From positions 1 to 64,000 of the forward strand of contig NZ_LJHV01000009.1 in assembly GCF_001296025.1 (NCBI RefSeq): 64,000 nucleotides of DNA, in the 5' to 3' direction. The translations under genes and the position numbers were made by a program. Each line of letters starts with the position of its first letter. Positions within the stretch are counted from its first letter, which is position 1. The notes beneath the pieces were generated by a model. It searched no databases. It saw only the letters and a list, made by a program, of their open reading frames with translations, and had not been told where the DNA came from. Shown here piece after piece: positions 47,950 to 56,503 of this stretch. The DNA is from Porphyrobacter sp. AAP60. Its GTDB lineage: Bacteria; Pseudomonadota; Alphaproteobacteria; Sphingomonadales; Sphingomonadaceae.

Positions 47950-50049
47950 TTACCCCGCCTTTTGGCGCAATCTCCAGGCGTGCAGCAGCGGCTCCGTATA
48001 GCCGCTGGGCTGCTCCACCCCCTTGAAGATCAGGTCTTTCGCCGCGCGATACGCTGCACCATCTTCGTTATCGGTAAGCGGCTGATAAAGCGGATCGCCT
48101 GCGTTCTGCGCATCAACCTTGGCGGCCATGCGGCGCAGCGAATCCATCACCTGATCTTCGGTGATCACGCCGTGGAGCAACCAGTTGGCGATGTGCTGCG
48201 AGGAAATGCGCAAGGTCGCGCGGTCTTCCATCAGGCCCACATCATTTATGTCCGGCACCTTGGAACAGCCCACGCCCGCATCGATCCAGCGCACGACATA
48301 GCCGAGCAATCCCTGACAATTATTGTCGAGTTCCTCGCGGATTTCCTCCGCCGACCAGTTGACCCCGTCCGCCAGCGGAATGCTGAGCAGCGCGTCAAGG
48401 CCCATCGGTTCGGGCAGGCTCTGCTGGATAGCGAACACATCTTCTGCATGGTAATGCAGCGCGTGGAGCGTCGCCGCCGTGGGTGAAGGCACCCATGCGG
48501 TGTTGGCGCCTGCACGCAGGTGACCGATTTTCTCGACCATCATCTGCCCCATCAGGTCAGGCGCGGCCCACATGCCCTTGCCGATCTGCGCCTTGCCCGA
48601 AAGGCCGTGCGTAAGGCCGATGGCGACATTGCGCGCCTCGTAGGATTTGAGCCAGTCAGACCCCTTCATCGCGCCCTTGCGCAGCATTGGCCCCGCGCGC
48701 ATCGAGGTGTGGATTTCATCGCCCGTCCGATCGAGGAAGCCGGTGTTGATGAACACGATCCGGCCCTGCACAGCATGGATGCAGGCGGCAAGGTTGGCGC
48801 TGGTGCGGCGTTCTTCGTCCATCACGCCGACCTTGATCGTGTGGCGCGGCAGGCCGAGCAGGTCTTCCACCGCATCGAACAGGTCGTTGGTGAAGGCGCA
48901 TTCTTCCGGCCCGTGCATCTTGGGCTTCACGATGTAGATGCTGCCGCAGCGGGAATTGCCGAACTTGGCGTGGCCCTCGACATCCAGCGTGCTGATTGCG
49001 CTTGTGAAGACCGCGTCCATGATGCCTTCGGGGATCTCGCTGCCATCGGGCAGACGGATCGCGGGGTTGGTCATCAGGTGGCCGACATTGCGCACGAACA
49101 TCAGGCTGCGGCCCGATAGGGTATGCGCGGTGCCATCGGTTGCGGTGAAACTCTTGTCGCCCGCCAGCGTGCGGGTCAGCGTCTTGCCGCCCTTGTCGAA
49201 GCTTTCGGCCAGATCGCCGCGGATGATGCCGAGCCAGTTGGTATAGGCCAGCAGCTTGTCCTCGGCATCGACCGCAGCGACCGAATCCTCGCAATCGGCG
49301 ATGGTGGTGAGTGCGGCTTCGGCGATGATATCGGCGATGCCTGCCTTGTCGGTCGCGCCCACCGGAGTGCTCGCATCGAACACCACTTCGATGTGCAAGC
49401 CGTTGTTTTTCAGCAGCAGTCCCTTGTCGGTGGTGCCGACATGCTGCGCCGGATCGGCAAGTGCGAGAGCTTCGCGCCCTGCAAGATCGGCCCAGCTCGC
49501 CCCATCTGCCAGCGGAAAGGCGCTATCCAGAAACTCCCGCCCGCGCGCGATCACCGCCGCGCCGCGTGCTTCGTCATACCCGCCGGGCTTGGCCGGGGCC
49601 GCATCCAGCGCGTCGGTGCCGTAGAAGGCGTCATACAGGCTTCCCCAGCGCGCGTTGGCGGCGTTGAGCAAGAAGCGGGCGTTGAGGATCGGCACCACCA
49701 GCTGCGGCCCGGCCATGGTCGCGATTTCGGGATCGACGTTCTGTGTGCCGATCTGGAAGTTGCCCGGTTCCGGAACGAGGTAGCCGATGTCCGTCAGGAA
49801 GGCTTTGTAGGCCGCCGCATCGTGCGGCTTTCCGGCGCGCCCGGTATGCCAAGCGTCGATCTGTGCCTGCAAATCCTCGCGCTTTGCCAACAGGGCGGCG
49901 TTACGCGGCGCGAAATCGGCCAGGAGCGCGGCGAAACCCTCCCAGAACGCTCCGGCGTCGCGCCCCAACGGCGCCAGCACCTGCGTTTCAAGGAAGCTCG
50001 CCAACCGGGAGTCGATGCTCAAACCGGCGCGGGTGGTCGTGTCAGTCAT
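47950..50049 (-). CDS. glcB: Malate synthase G
   Basis: GlcB condenses glyoxylate with acetyl-CoA to malate, in the glyoxylate bypass. The 699-residue length, the domain order and segments such as [55 protein letters not shown] and [19 protein letters not shown] are those of isoform G. No isocitrate lyase gene is in the window, so the shunt cannot be confirmed from this sequence. It is divergent from the M20 hydrolase. A small hairpin with a TTTC loop lies beyond its stop near 47902-47924. Confidence 0.97.
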   Translation of the reverse strand: MTDTTTRAGLSIDSRLASFLETQVLAPLGRDAGAFWEGFAALLADFAPRNAALLAKREDLQAQIDAWHTGRAGKPHDAAAYKAFLTDIGYLVPEPGNFQIGTQNVDPEIATMAGPQLVVPILNARFLLNAANARWGSLYDAFYGTDALDAAPAKPGGYDEARGAAVIARGREFLDSAFPLADGASWADLAGREALALADPAQHVGTTDKGLLLKNNGLHIEVVFDASTPVGATDKAGIADIIAEAALTTIADCEDSVAAVDAEDKLLAYTNWLGIIRGDLAESFDKGGKTLTRTLAGDKSFTATDGTAHTLSGRSLMFVRNVGHLMTNPAIRLPDGSEIPEGIMDAVFTSAISTLDVEGHAKFGNSRCGSIYIVKPKMHGPEECAFTNDLFDAVEDLLGLPRHTIKVGVMDEERRTSANLAACIHAVQGRIVFINTGFLDRTGDEIHTSMRAGPMLRKGAMKGSDWLKSYEARNVAIGLTHGLSGKAQIGKGMWAAPDLMGQMMVEKIGHLRAGANTAWVPSPTAATLHALHYHAEDVFAIQQSLPEPMGLDALLSIPLADGVNWSAEEIREELDNNCQGLLGYVVRWIDAGVGCSKVPDINDVGLMEDRATLRISSQHIANWLLHGVITEDQVMDSLRRMAAKVDAQNAGDPLYQPLTDNEDGAAYRAAKDLIFKGVEQPSGYTEPLLHAWRLRQKAG

Positions 50050-50192
50050 GGTAGTCCTCGTATGGTAAGCGTGAAGCCGAACCCGGGGAGGAGAGGACGG
50101 CTGGCCCTATGGCGCAGGGCCAGAGGCTTTGCAACGGTCTGGCGGCCCGCAACGGGTTGGACTGGCGCGCACAGGCGGCTAGAGGTGCAAGG

Positions 50193-51404
50193 ATGAAAGC
50201 GCCCGTCACCCCCGCAGATTTCGATGCCGCAACCATGCTGGCGCAGGTTGAGGCGTGGGGCGCGATCAACACCGGCACAGCCAACCTTGCAGGGCTCGCC
50301 CGGCAGGCTGCTATGCTGGCGGAGGCGTTTGGCGCATTGCCCGGCACGGTGGAACTGGTCGATCCCGCCCCTGTCACCGCTGTGGCCGCCGATGGTTCGG
50401 CGTTCGAAAAGCCCCACGGCCAGCATCTGGTCGTGCGGGTGCGCCCGCAGGCCAATCGCCGCATCTTGCTGACAGGGCACATGGACACCGTGTTCCCCGC
50501 CGATCACAGCTTTCAAAACCAGCGCTGGCTGGACGGGGAGGTTCTCAACGGCCCCGGCGTGGCCGACATGAAGGGCGGGATCGCGGTGATGCTCCACGCC
50601 CTGCTGGCGTTCGAACAGGCCGCCAGTGCATCGAGCCTTGGCTATGACGTGCTGATCAATTCTGACGAGGAAACCGGATCGCTGGCCAGCAGCGCGCTGA
50701 TTGCCGAGTTGGCGGCGGGAAAGCTGGCCGCGCTGACCTATGAGCCCGCCGCCCTGCCCGATGGCACGCTGGCGCATGAACGGGGCGGCACGGGCAATTA
50801 TTCTATCACCTTCACCGGGCGCAGCGCTCATGCCGGGCGCAACCCGCACGAAGGGCGCAATGCGGTTGTCGCTGCTGCTGATCTGATCCTGCGGCTGAAG
50901 GCGCTGGAAAGCGACGATCTGACGATCAACCCCGCCAAGCTGGAAGGTGGCGCCGCGAATAATGTCGTGCCCGACCATGCCGTGCTGCGCTTCAACATCC
51001 GCCCGAAATCCACTGCGGCGATGGAGGGGTTTGACAACAACCTCAACGCTTTGCTGCGAAGCATTGATGCGGTGCACGAAGTTTCCACCCACCGCCACGG
51101 CGGCGTTACTCGCCCGCCGAAAAAGGTTGATGCCAATGCGCAGCGTCTGTTCGATCTGGTGCGGGCATGCGGCGCCGAACTGGGGCAGGACATCCGCTGG
51201 CAATCGACTGGCGGAGTGTGCGATGGCAACAACATCGCAGCCTGCGGCGTGCCGGTAGTGGACACCATGGGCGTGCGCGGCGGCGCGATCCATTCACCCG
51301 ACGAATATCTGATCGTCCCCAGCCTTACCGAGCGTGCAGCCTTGTCAGCCCGCGTGATTGAACGCCTTGCCAGCGGCGCACTCAACCAAGGAACATCCAC
51401 ATGA
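50193..51404 (+). CDS. M20 family metallohydrolase, possible desuccinylase of the arginine pathway
   Basis: The 403-residue protein is an M20 zinc hydrolase: GHMDTVF with the first metal histidine, GPGVADMKGGI with the bridging aspartate, and NSDEETGS with the catalytic glutamate, plus a lid domain (GRSAHAGRNPHEGRNA). M20 enzymes remove acyl groups from amino acids (ArgE, DapE) or cleave C-terminal glutamate. It is directly upstream of astA and overlaps it by four bases, so it may stand in for AstE. That role is inferred. ATG at 50193 chosen; an earlier ATG at 50109 is possible. Confidence 0.85.
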   Translation: MKAPVTPADFDAATMLAQVEAWGAINTGTANLAGLARQAAMLAEAFGALPGTVELVDPAPVTAVAADGSAFEKPHGQHLVVRVRPQANRRILLTGHMDTVFPADHSFQNQRWLDGEVLNGPGVADMKGGIAVMLHALLAFEQAASASSLGYDVLINSDEETGSLASSALIAELAAGKLAALTYEPAALPDGTLAHERGGTGNYSITFTGRSAHAGRNPHEGRNAVVAAADLILRLKALESDDLTINPAKLEGGAANNVVPDHAVLRFNIRPKSTAAMEGFDNNLNALLRSIDAVHEVSTHRHGGVTRPPKKVDANAQRLFDLVRACGAELGQDIRWQSTGGVCDGNNIAACGVPVVDTMGVRGGAIHSPDEYLIVPSLTERAALSARVIERLASGALNQGTST

Positions 51405-52417
51405 CTTTCCGCCTGCGCGCCGCGCGTGCCGCCGATCTTGAGGCGCTGTATGAAATGGCCAAGCTGACCGGCGGAGGCTTTACCAATCTGCCGCCCGATC
51501 GCTCCGCGCTGCAAACCAAGCTGGAACGTACCGAAGCCGCCTTTGCCAGCGACAGCGATACACTGGGCGATGAATTGTTCGTACTGGTACTGGAAAACGC
51601 CCGCACCGGCGCGGTGCGCGGCACCTGCCAGTTGATGACGAAGGTGGGGCAACGCTGGCCGTTCTATTCCTACCGCCTCAACACCCTCACCCAGTATTCG
51701 CAGGAACTGGATCGCACTGTGCGCGCCGAACTGCTCAGCCTTGTCACCGATCTCGAAGGATCAAGCGAGGTCGGCGGGCTGTTCCTGCACCCGAACGAGC
51801 GCGCAGGCGGGCTTGGCCTGCTGCTCGCCCGGTCGCGTTACATGTTCGTGGCGATGCACCGCAAACGCTTTGCCGACCGTATCCTGGCCGAATTGCGCGG
51901 GATCATCGATGAACGCGGCGGATCGCCGTTCTGGGACGGGGTCGCCGGACGCTTCTTCGGGATGAGCTTTCAGGACGCGGACTATTTCAACGCGATCAAC
52001 GGCAACCAGTTCATCGCCGATCTGATGCCCAAGCACCCGGTGTACATCGCCATGCTGGATGACGATGCGCGCAGCGTGATCGGCGTGCCCCACCCCACGG
52101 GCCGCGCCGCGATGCGTATGCTGGAAGGCGAGGGTTTCCGCCACGATGGCTATGTCGATATCTTCGACGGCGGCCCGACCATGACAGCGCACACCGATCT
52201 GGTCACCAGCGTCAAGAACAGCAGCGGGGCGACCGTCACCGCGGTCTCGGTAGCCGAGGGCGAGCGCGCGATACTGGCAACCGGGAGCCTCGGCACCTTT
52301 CGCGCCTGTTTCGGTGCGCGAATGATGGACGCGGATGGCGGCATAGCAATCGACAGCGCCAGCGCCGATCTGCTTGATGTCAGCGAAGGCGATACGGTGT
52401 GGAGCGTGGGGCGGTAG
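51401..52417 (+). CDS. astA: Arginine N-succinyltransferase
   Basis: AstA succinylates arginine from succinyl-CoA, the first step of the AST catabolic pathway. The 338-residue protein starts MTFRLRAARAADLEALYEMA and has the family segments EVGGLFLHPNERAGGLGLLLARSRYMF and FWDGVAGRFFGMSFQDADYFNAINGNQFIADLMPKHPVY (GNAT-like fold). The start overlaps the M20 hydrolase stop as ATGA. A dispersed repeat separates it from astB. Confidence 0.95.
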   Translation: MTFRLRAARAADLEALYEMAKLTGGGFTNLPPDRSALQTKLERTEAAFASDSDTLGDELFVLVLENARTGAVRGTCQLMTKVGQRWPFYSYRLNTLTQYSQELDRTVRAELLSLVTDLEGSSEVGGLFLHPNERAGGLGLLLARSRYMFVAMHRKRFADRILAELRGIIDERGGSPFWDGVAGRFFGMSFQDADYFNAINGNQFIADLMPKHPVYIAMLDDDARSVIGVPHPTGRAAMRMLEGEGFRHDGYVDIFDGGPTMTAHTDLVTSVKNSSGATVTAVSVAEGERAILATGSLGTFRACFGARMMDADGGIAIDSASADLLDVSEGDTVWSVGR

Positions 52418-52437
52418 GCGACTCTCCCTCGCCACCC

Positions 52438-52534
52438 GCGAGGAGCGCAGCGACGCGGCGATCCATGGCCCGCCCGCTTGCCGTGAAGTTCGACCATGGA
52501 TTGCCGCACGACCTGACGGTCGCTCGCAATGACG
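52438..52534. repeat. Dispersed palindromic repeat, family A, copy 3
   Basis: A third copy, less conserved than the two near 8.4 and 10.8 kb: CGCGAGGAGCGCAGCGACGC then GGCGATCCATGG on the left and CCATGGATTGC and GGTCGCTCGCAATGACG on the right. It fills the astA-astB gap within what would otherwise be a tight operon. Confidence 0.72.
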
Positions 52535-52550
52535 AAATGGAGTGGGAAAA

Positions 52551-53798
52551 GTGCTCACCGAAATCAATTTCGACGGGATCGTCGGCCCTTCGCACAATTA
52601 CGCGGGGCTCAGCCTCGGCAATATCGCCAGCGCCAGCCATGCGGGCGAACCGTCTTACCCACGCGCCGCAGCATTGCAGGGCATGGCCAAGATGCGCGGC
52701 AATCTGGCACGGCTGGGCGTTCAGGGCTTCCTGCTGCCACTGCCCCGCCCGAATGATTCGTTGGAGCAGGCGCTTGCGCTCGACGGCACCGAGCCGCCGC
52801 AACTGCGCGCCGCGCCGTGGTCGGCCTCAAGCATGTGGACGGCCAATGCCGCCACCGTCAGCCCCGCGCCGGATACTGCCGACGGGCGCTGCCACCTTAC
52901 GCCCGCCAACCTTGTCACCATGCTTCACCGTGCGCAGGAATGGCCCGATACCAAGCGCCAGCTGGAAGTGGCCTTCGGTGACAAGCGCCACTTCACCATC
53001 CACGATGCCGTGCCGCCAACCTTCGGCGATGAAGGCGCGGCCAACCATATGCGCCTGTGCGAAAGCCACGATGCGCCCGGTGTCGAAGTGTTCGTCTATG
53101 GTCGCACCGGCGGGCCCTTCCCGGCACGCCAGCACGAACAGGCCAGCCGCCTTGTCGCCCGCGCCCACGGGCTTGATCCGGCGCGCACGGTTTTCGTGGA
53201 GCAGAACGCGCAAGCCATTGCAGCAGGCGCGTTTCACAATGATGTGGTCGCGGTTGCCAATGGGCGCGTATTGTTCACCCATGCCGAAGCCTTTGCCGAT
53301 CAGGCGGGCGCTTACGAGGCAATCCGCGCCGCTTTCCCCGCGCTGGAGGTGGTCGAAGTGCCGTCAAGTGCGGTGACGCTGCAAGAGGCGATCCGCACCT
53401 ATCTGTTCAACGCGCAGTTGCTGACCCTGCCCGATGGAACCATGGCGCTGATCGTGCCGACCGAATGCCGCGAAAGCGCGGCCGTCTGGGGCTGGGTGCA
53501 GACGATGCTCGCCGGAAACGGCCCGATCCGGCAAGTCATCCCCGTTGATGTGAAACAATCCATGGCCAACGGCGGCGGCCCGGCCTGCCTGCGCCTGCGG
53601 GTGGTGTGCGATCCTGCAACAGTCGATCCGCGCTTCCTGCTCGACGAGGCCAAGGCCGAGCGAATCGAAGCCACCATCGCAGCGCACTGGCCCGAACAGA
53701 TCGATCCGTTCGATCTTGGCACGCCCGCGCTTGCCGAAAAGGTTGTCGGCGCAAGAATGGCACTGCTGGACGCGCTCGATCTGGGACAGCTTGGTTAA
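52551..53798 (+). CDS. astB: N-succinylarginine dihydrolase
   Basis: AstB hydrolyses succinylarginine to succinylornithine, CO2 and two ammonia. The 415-residue protein has the start TEINFDGIVGPSHNYAGLSLGN, the HNDVVAVANGRVLF motif with a catalytic histidine, and GGGPACLRLRV with the nucleophile cysteine. I use the GTG at 52551, nine bases after GGAG; another GTG three codons earlier is possible. astC and astD are not in this window. Confidence 0.95.
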   Translation: MLTEINFDGIVGPSHNYAGLSLGNIASASHAGEPSYPRAAALQGMAKMRGNLARLGVQGFLLPLPRPNDSLEQALALDGTEPPQLRAAPWSASSMWTANAATVSPAPDTADGRCHLTPANLVTMLHRAQEWPDTKRQLEVAFGDKRHFTIHDAVPPTFGDEGAANHMRLCESHDAPGVEVFVYGRTGGPFPARQHEQASRLVARAHGLDPARTVFVEQNAQAIAAGAFHNDVVAVANGRVLFTHAEAFADQAGAYEAIRAAFPALEVVEVPSSAVTLQEAIRTYLFNAQLLTLPDGTMALIVPTECRESAAVWGWVQTMLAGNGPIRQVIPVDVKQSMANGGGPACLRLRVVCDPATVDPRFLLDEAKAERIEATIAAHWPEQIDPFDLGTPALAEKVVGARMALLDALDLGQLG

Positions 53799-53889
53799 CG
53801 CGTTTGCGCCGCCCCGCACGGCAGGCGTAGGGTTGCTCCAATCTTAGAGCGAGTCTCCGAACGGGATTCGCGATCGATCAGGAGACGCC

Positions 53890-54138
53890 ATGCTGGCAAA
53901 GTTCAAACGGCTGTTCGTCATCAAGACGCGCTTTGAAGCGTTCCTGATCATCTATGCGCTCGCGCTCGGTGCGACCGCGCGCGGTTCGGCCTATCTTAAC
54001 GAATATCCCGGCTTTGGCGGCAAGCTGTTGCTGCTGGCGACCACCGGCGCCGTGTTCCTTGGCGGCGCAAAGATCCTTGATGCGATCAGGCTGGAGAAGG
54101 AATTGGCGGCAATCAAGGCCGAGGCGGTTCAGGACTAG
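53890..54138 (+). CDS. Small membrane protein
   Basis: The 82-residue protein has two hydrophobic segments (about 17-31 and 44-60) separated by a short loop (RGSAYLNEYPGFGG) and a charged C-terminal helix (KILDAIRLEKELAAIKAEA). It starts behind a good AGGAG. I do not recognise the family. It precedes the HTH gene but is cut from it by the operator array. Confidence 0.7.
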   Translation: MLAKFKRLFVIKTRFEAFLIIYALALGATARGSAYLNEYPGFGGKLLLLATTGAVFLGGAKILDAIRLEKELAAIKAEAVQD

Positions 54139-54147
54139 CAGCGCTTC

Positions 54148-54213
54148 CGTCAAGCAAACCTTGACGAGAGAACGTCAATAGGGCATTGACGATCCGTCAG
54201 GAACTTGTTGACG
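54148..54213. promoter_or_regulatory. Alternating TTGACG/CGTCAA operator array
   Basis: Six half-sites lie in 66 bp: CGTCAA at 54148, TTGACG at 54161, CGTCAA at 54173, TTGACG at 54186, CGTCAG at 54195 and TTGACG at 54208. They alternate in orientation with start-to-start spacings of 13, 12, 13, 9 and 13 bp. The array ends 11 bp before the start of an HTH regulator. It looks like a multi-site operator, perhaps for autoregulation. Confidence 0.6.
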
Positions 54214-54224
54214 GATGCCGAGCC

Positions 54225-54770
54225 ATGAAAATCACCGAAGAACAGCATCTGCGCGACCAGGTCAGCGCGCTCATGCTGGATTGGGCCAAAGGCCGCGAGC
54301 CCCCTTTCACAGGCGAAAGCCGCGAGGGTTTCGAGGAGGCGATCCTCGCCGCGCACTGTATTGCCGACGAAAGCCGGATCGTGCTTCATCGCTGGATCGA
54401 GGCTGCACGCCGTTCGGGCATGAGCTGGAGCGAGATCGGCGATGTGCTGGGGATTTCGAAGCAGGCTGCCCAGCAGCGGTTTCGCACGCAGGGGCCGGCC
54501 GAGATCGAAGCGGATGACGGCGATGGCGAGGGGGAAAAGGTGGTGCGCTATGGTGCGCATGCATTCAACGAAATGGCCATTTTGCGAGAGGCCGGAACGC
54601 AAGGGCACGAACTCGTCAGCGTAGGCCCCTTGCAGCTGACCTTCCGGCGCACCGATACCCGATGGGAATATCGGCGCGTGATCAGCATAAGCGCCGGGTT
54701 GGAACGCGAAGGCTGGATCCATGCCGCCAGCTGGCTGCCGTTTCTCTATCTGAAACGCGCGGTAGACTGA
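54225..54770 (+). CDS. Helix-turn-helix DNA-binding protein
   Basis: The 181-residue protein contains a helix-turn-helix of the sigma-region-4-like type (SGMSWSEIGDVLGISKQAAQQRFRTQ, about residues 65-90). The N-terminal third is helical and charged, and the C-terminal half (about 110-181) is an uncharacterised mixed domain. The ATG at 54225 is preferred; a TTG at 54186 would start inside the operator array. The stop touches the ssrA terminator. The array immediately upstream suggests autoregulation. Confidence 0.78.
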   Translation: MKITEEQHLRDQVSALMLDWAKGREPPFTGESREGFEEAILAAHCIADESRIVLHRWIEAARRSGMSWSEIGDVLGISKQAAQQRFRTQGPAEIEADDGDGEGEKVVRYGAHAFNEMAILREAGTQGHELVSVGPLQLTFRRTDTRWEYRRVISISAGLEREGWIHAASWLPFLYLKRAVD

Positions 54771-54780
54771 AAAAGGAGGT

Positions 54781-55122
54781 GGGGGATTCTGTTGCTAGGC
54801 TCCCCCGGGCCCCCGGTATCCGATTCTGTTGCCCGGTTCGGTCCAACCGCGCTTTTTAGCCTAATAAAAGAAGGGCGTTAGCCCATCAATTACGCAGCGA
54901 TTGCGAGTGCTTCGTTATCGTTGGCACTTATGGGTTTTGAGCCTTATGCGGGTTACTCAGCCCGGGCAAAAACTACGCTTTTCAACACACGTCGATCCTG
55001 GTTCGGCCCCGTCAGGAGTAGCAGCAAGCTGCCGCTTCTGGTGGAGCCGCCGGGTACTGCCCCCGGGTCCGTTGCATCTATTGCACGCAGCAATTTATCG
55101 CCATATCCGGTCGAAACCGGCA
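54781..55122 (-). ncRNA. ssrA: tmRNA, circularly permuted two-piece ssrA
   Basis: The gene is read on the minus strand in permuted order. The acceptor piece comes first: a T-arm CCGGG/CCCGG and the 3' end CGGCTCCACCA finishing at 55040. An intervening 29-base segment (55039-55011) would be cut out. The coding piece begins GGGGCCGAACCAGGATCGAC at 55010, whose first seven bases pair with CGGCTCC of the acceptor. The tag reading frame at 54925-54890 encodes ANDNEALAIAA followed by TAA. This is the two-piece tmRNA known from alphaproteobacteria. Outer ends are approximate; T-rich sequence follows at about 54774-54770. Confidence 0.93.
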
Positions 55123-55128
55123 ATGACG

Positions 55129-55156
55129 CATATAGCGTGGCAATTCTGAATGTGAA
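55129..55156 (-). promoter_or_regulatory. Putative ssrA promoter
   Basis: On the minus strand TTCACA (55156-55151) and TATATG (55134-55129) are 16 bases apart, in fair agreement with a housekeeping -35/-10 pair. This would place the transcript start near 55122, just before the CCGGTTTCGACCGG hairpin (55120-55107). Confidence 0.45.
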
Positions 55157-55190
55157 GTGGACAGGGCGGGTTGGCGGCAGGTTAGGCCGC

Positions 55191-55244
55191 TCTAGACCCT
55201 GTCCAGACCCCCTCTAGACCCGTCCAGACCCCTTCTAGGCCCTG
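55191..55244. repeat. 21-22 bp tandem repeat, about 2.5 copies
   Basis: Units begin TCTAGACCC at 55191, TCTAGACCC at 55213 and TCTAGGCCC at 55234; the first two continue with GTCCAGACCCC. Each unit itself contains two related halves (TCTAGACCC and GTCCAGACCC). It lies upstream of the ssrA promoter and next to a parS site. No gene overlaps. Confidence 0.8.
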
Positions 55245-55254
55245 TTTTGCACCA

Positions 55255-55292
55255 GCCTGCCCCGATGTTTCACGTGAAACATCGGGGCAGGC
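55255..55292. promoter_or_regulatory. parS site in a 38-bp perfect palindrome
   Basis: The parS core TGTTTCACGTGAAACA at 55266-55281 is the centre of a perfect palindrome that extends 11 bp further on each side (arms GCCTGCCCCGA). It starts 13 bp after the mscL stop, so besides binding ParB it could form a strong hairpin in the mscL transcript. The site at 14366-14381 has the identical 16-bp core. Confidence 0.9.
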
Positions 55293-55304
55293 AGAGCGCC
55301 AATC

Positions 55305-55727
55305 TTACTTCTTCAAAGCATCGCGGATTTCGACCAGCAACTCCACCTCGGTCGGCCCGGCAGGAGCGGCCTCTTCTTCCTTCTTGGCAAATTGCGCGGT
55401 GATCTTGTTCACATAACGCACCATCAGGAAGATGATGAAGGCCAGGATCAGGAAATTGATCACCACCGAAACGAAAGCCCCCAGCCCCAGCACATTGGCA
55501 CCCGCCTCGCGCGCGGCAGCCAGCGTCGTGCCCGGTTCGACTTCGCCCGACAGGACGAGGTAACGGTCCGAAAAATCGATATTGCCGAAAATCGCCCCGA
55601 CTACCGGCATGATGATCTCGTCAGTCAGCGATTTGACGATAGCGCCAAAGGCCGCCCCGATGATCACCCCGACGGCAAGATCCATGACATTGCCCTTGGC
55701 GATAAAGGCTTTGAATTCCGAAAACAT
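55305..55727 (-). CDS. mscL: Large-conductance mechanosensitive channel
   Basis: MscL opens under membrane tension to relieve osmotic shock. The 140-residue protein starts [28 protein letters not shown], with TM1, a periplasmic loop and TM2 ([24 protein letters not shown]), and ends with the conserved cytoplasmic helix [10 protein letters not shown]. Length is typical. The octamer TTAACCAT lies 14 bp upstream of the start, probably by chance. Confidence 0.96.
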   Translation of the reverse strand: MFSEFKAFIAKGNVMDLAVGVIIGAAFGAIVKSLTDEIIMPVVGAIFGNIDFSDRYLVLSGEVEPGTTLAAAREAGANVLGLGAFVSVVINFLILAFIIFLMVRYVNKITAQFAKKEEEAAPAGPTEVELLVEIRDALKK

Positions 55728-55895
55728 AATGATCCCCTTGTTAACCATGTTTCGCGCTATCTGGCACTCTCGACCTTCCGTGCCAAGCACCATGAATTTC
55801 AATGTCCACCGCTTGAACGCGGATAGCGGTGTGCTATATCCACAATACAGGAACACGCCGCCGGGCCTGCCCGCGCGATCAGGAGGGATTGTCCG

Positions 55896-56498
55896 ATGAA
55901 TTTCAACACCATGTTGCGCGGTGTCTTGGCCGCCATGGCTGCGCTGAGCCTCGCCGCCTGCGGGATCAATTCTGTCCCCGCGGCAGAAGAAGAAGCCAAG
56001 GCCAAGTGGGCCGATGTGGAAGCGCAGTTCCAGCGCCGCGCCAATCTCGTCCCCAACCTTGCCGAAGTCGCCCGCGGCGCAGCGGAAAGCGAACGCGCCA
56101 TCCTGACCGAAGTGACCGAGGCCCGCGCCCGCGCCACCAGCGTGAATGTTAGTGCTGACAGCCTCGACGACCCGGCCGCGATGGAGCAATTCGCCGCCGC
56201 ACAGGGCCAGTTGAGCCAGGGCATCGGCCGCCTGCTCGCCAGCTTCGAAGCCTATCCGCAAATCCAGTCGAACCAGAACTTCCTTGCGCTGCAAAGCCAG
56301 CTGGAAGGCACGGAAAACCGCATCGCCGTGGCCATCCGCGACTATAACGAAGCGGTGCGTAAATATAACACCACGATCCGCACCTTCCCCGACACGATCG
56401 GCGCGAACATCATCCACGGGGCGGAACCGCTGGTGCCCTATGCCGCCGTAACCGAAGGCGCCGAAGCCGCGCCGACGCTCGACATGACGAGCAACTGA
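55896..56498 (+). CDS. LemA family lipoprotein
   Basis: The 200-residue protein is a LemA family member: [25 protein letters not shown] and [24 protein letters not shown] are diagnostic. It has a signal sequence with lipobox AAC (Cys 22) so it is probably anchored in the envelope. A perfect AGGAGGG precedes the ATG. It leads the lemA-TPM-TPM operon; such LemA/TPM pairs are conserved across bacteria, with an envelope role not defined. Confidence 0.93.
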   Translation: MNFNTMLRGVLAAMAALSLAACGINSVPAAEEEAKAKWADVEAQFQRRANLVPNLAEVARGAAESERAILTEVTEARARATSVNVSADSLDDPAAMEQFAAAQGQLSQGIGRLLASFEAYPQIQSNQNFLALQSQLEGTENRIAVAIRDYNEAVRKYNTTIRTFPDTIGANIIHGAEPLVPYAAVTEGAEAAPTLDMTSN

Positions 56499-56503
56499 TC
56501 GGC

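Noticed and set aside
54901-55217. Plus-strand reading frames of 82 and 98 codons
   Set aside because: They lie across the ssrA gene on the other strand and encode the complement of its acceptor and coding pieces.
55741-55748. TTAACCAT, a CtrA half-site, 14 bp upstream of mscL
   Set aside because: An eight-base match is expected about twice by chance in 64 kb, and mscL has no known link to CtrA.
55836-55844. ATATCCACA, one mismatch from the DnaA box TTATCCACA
   Set aside because: A single imperfect box without AT-rich sequence or neighbouring boxes is not evidence for an origin.
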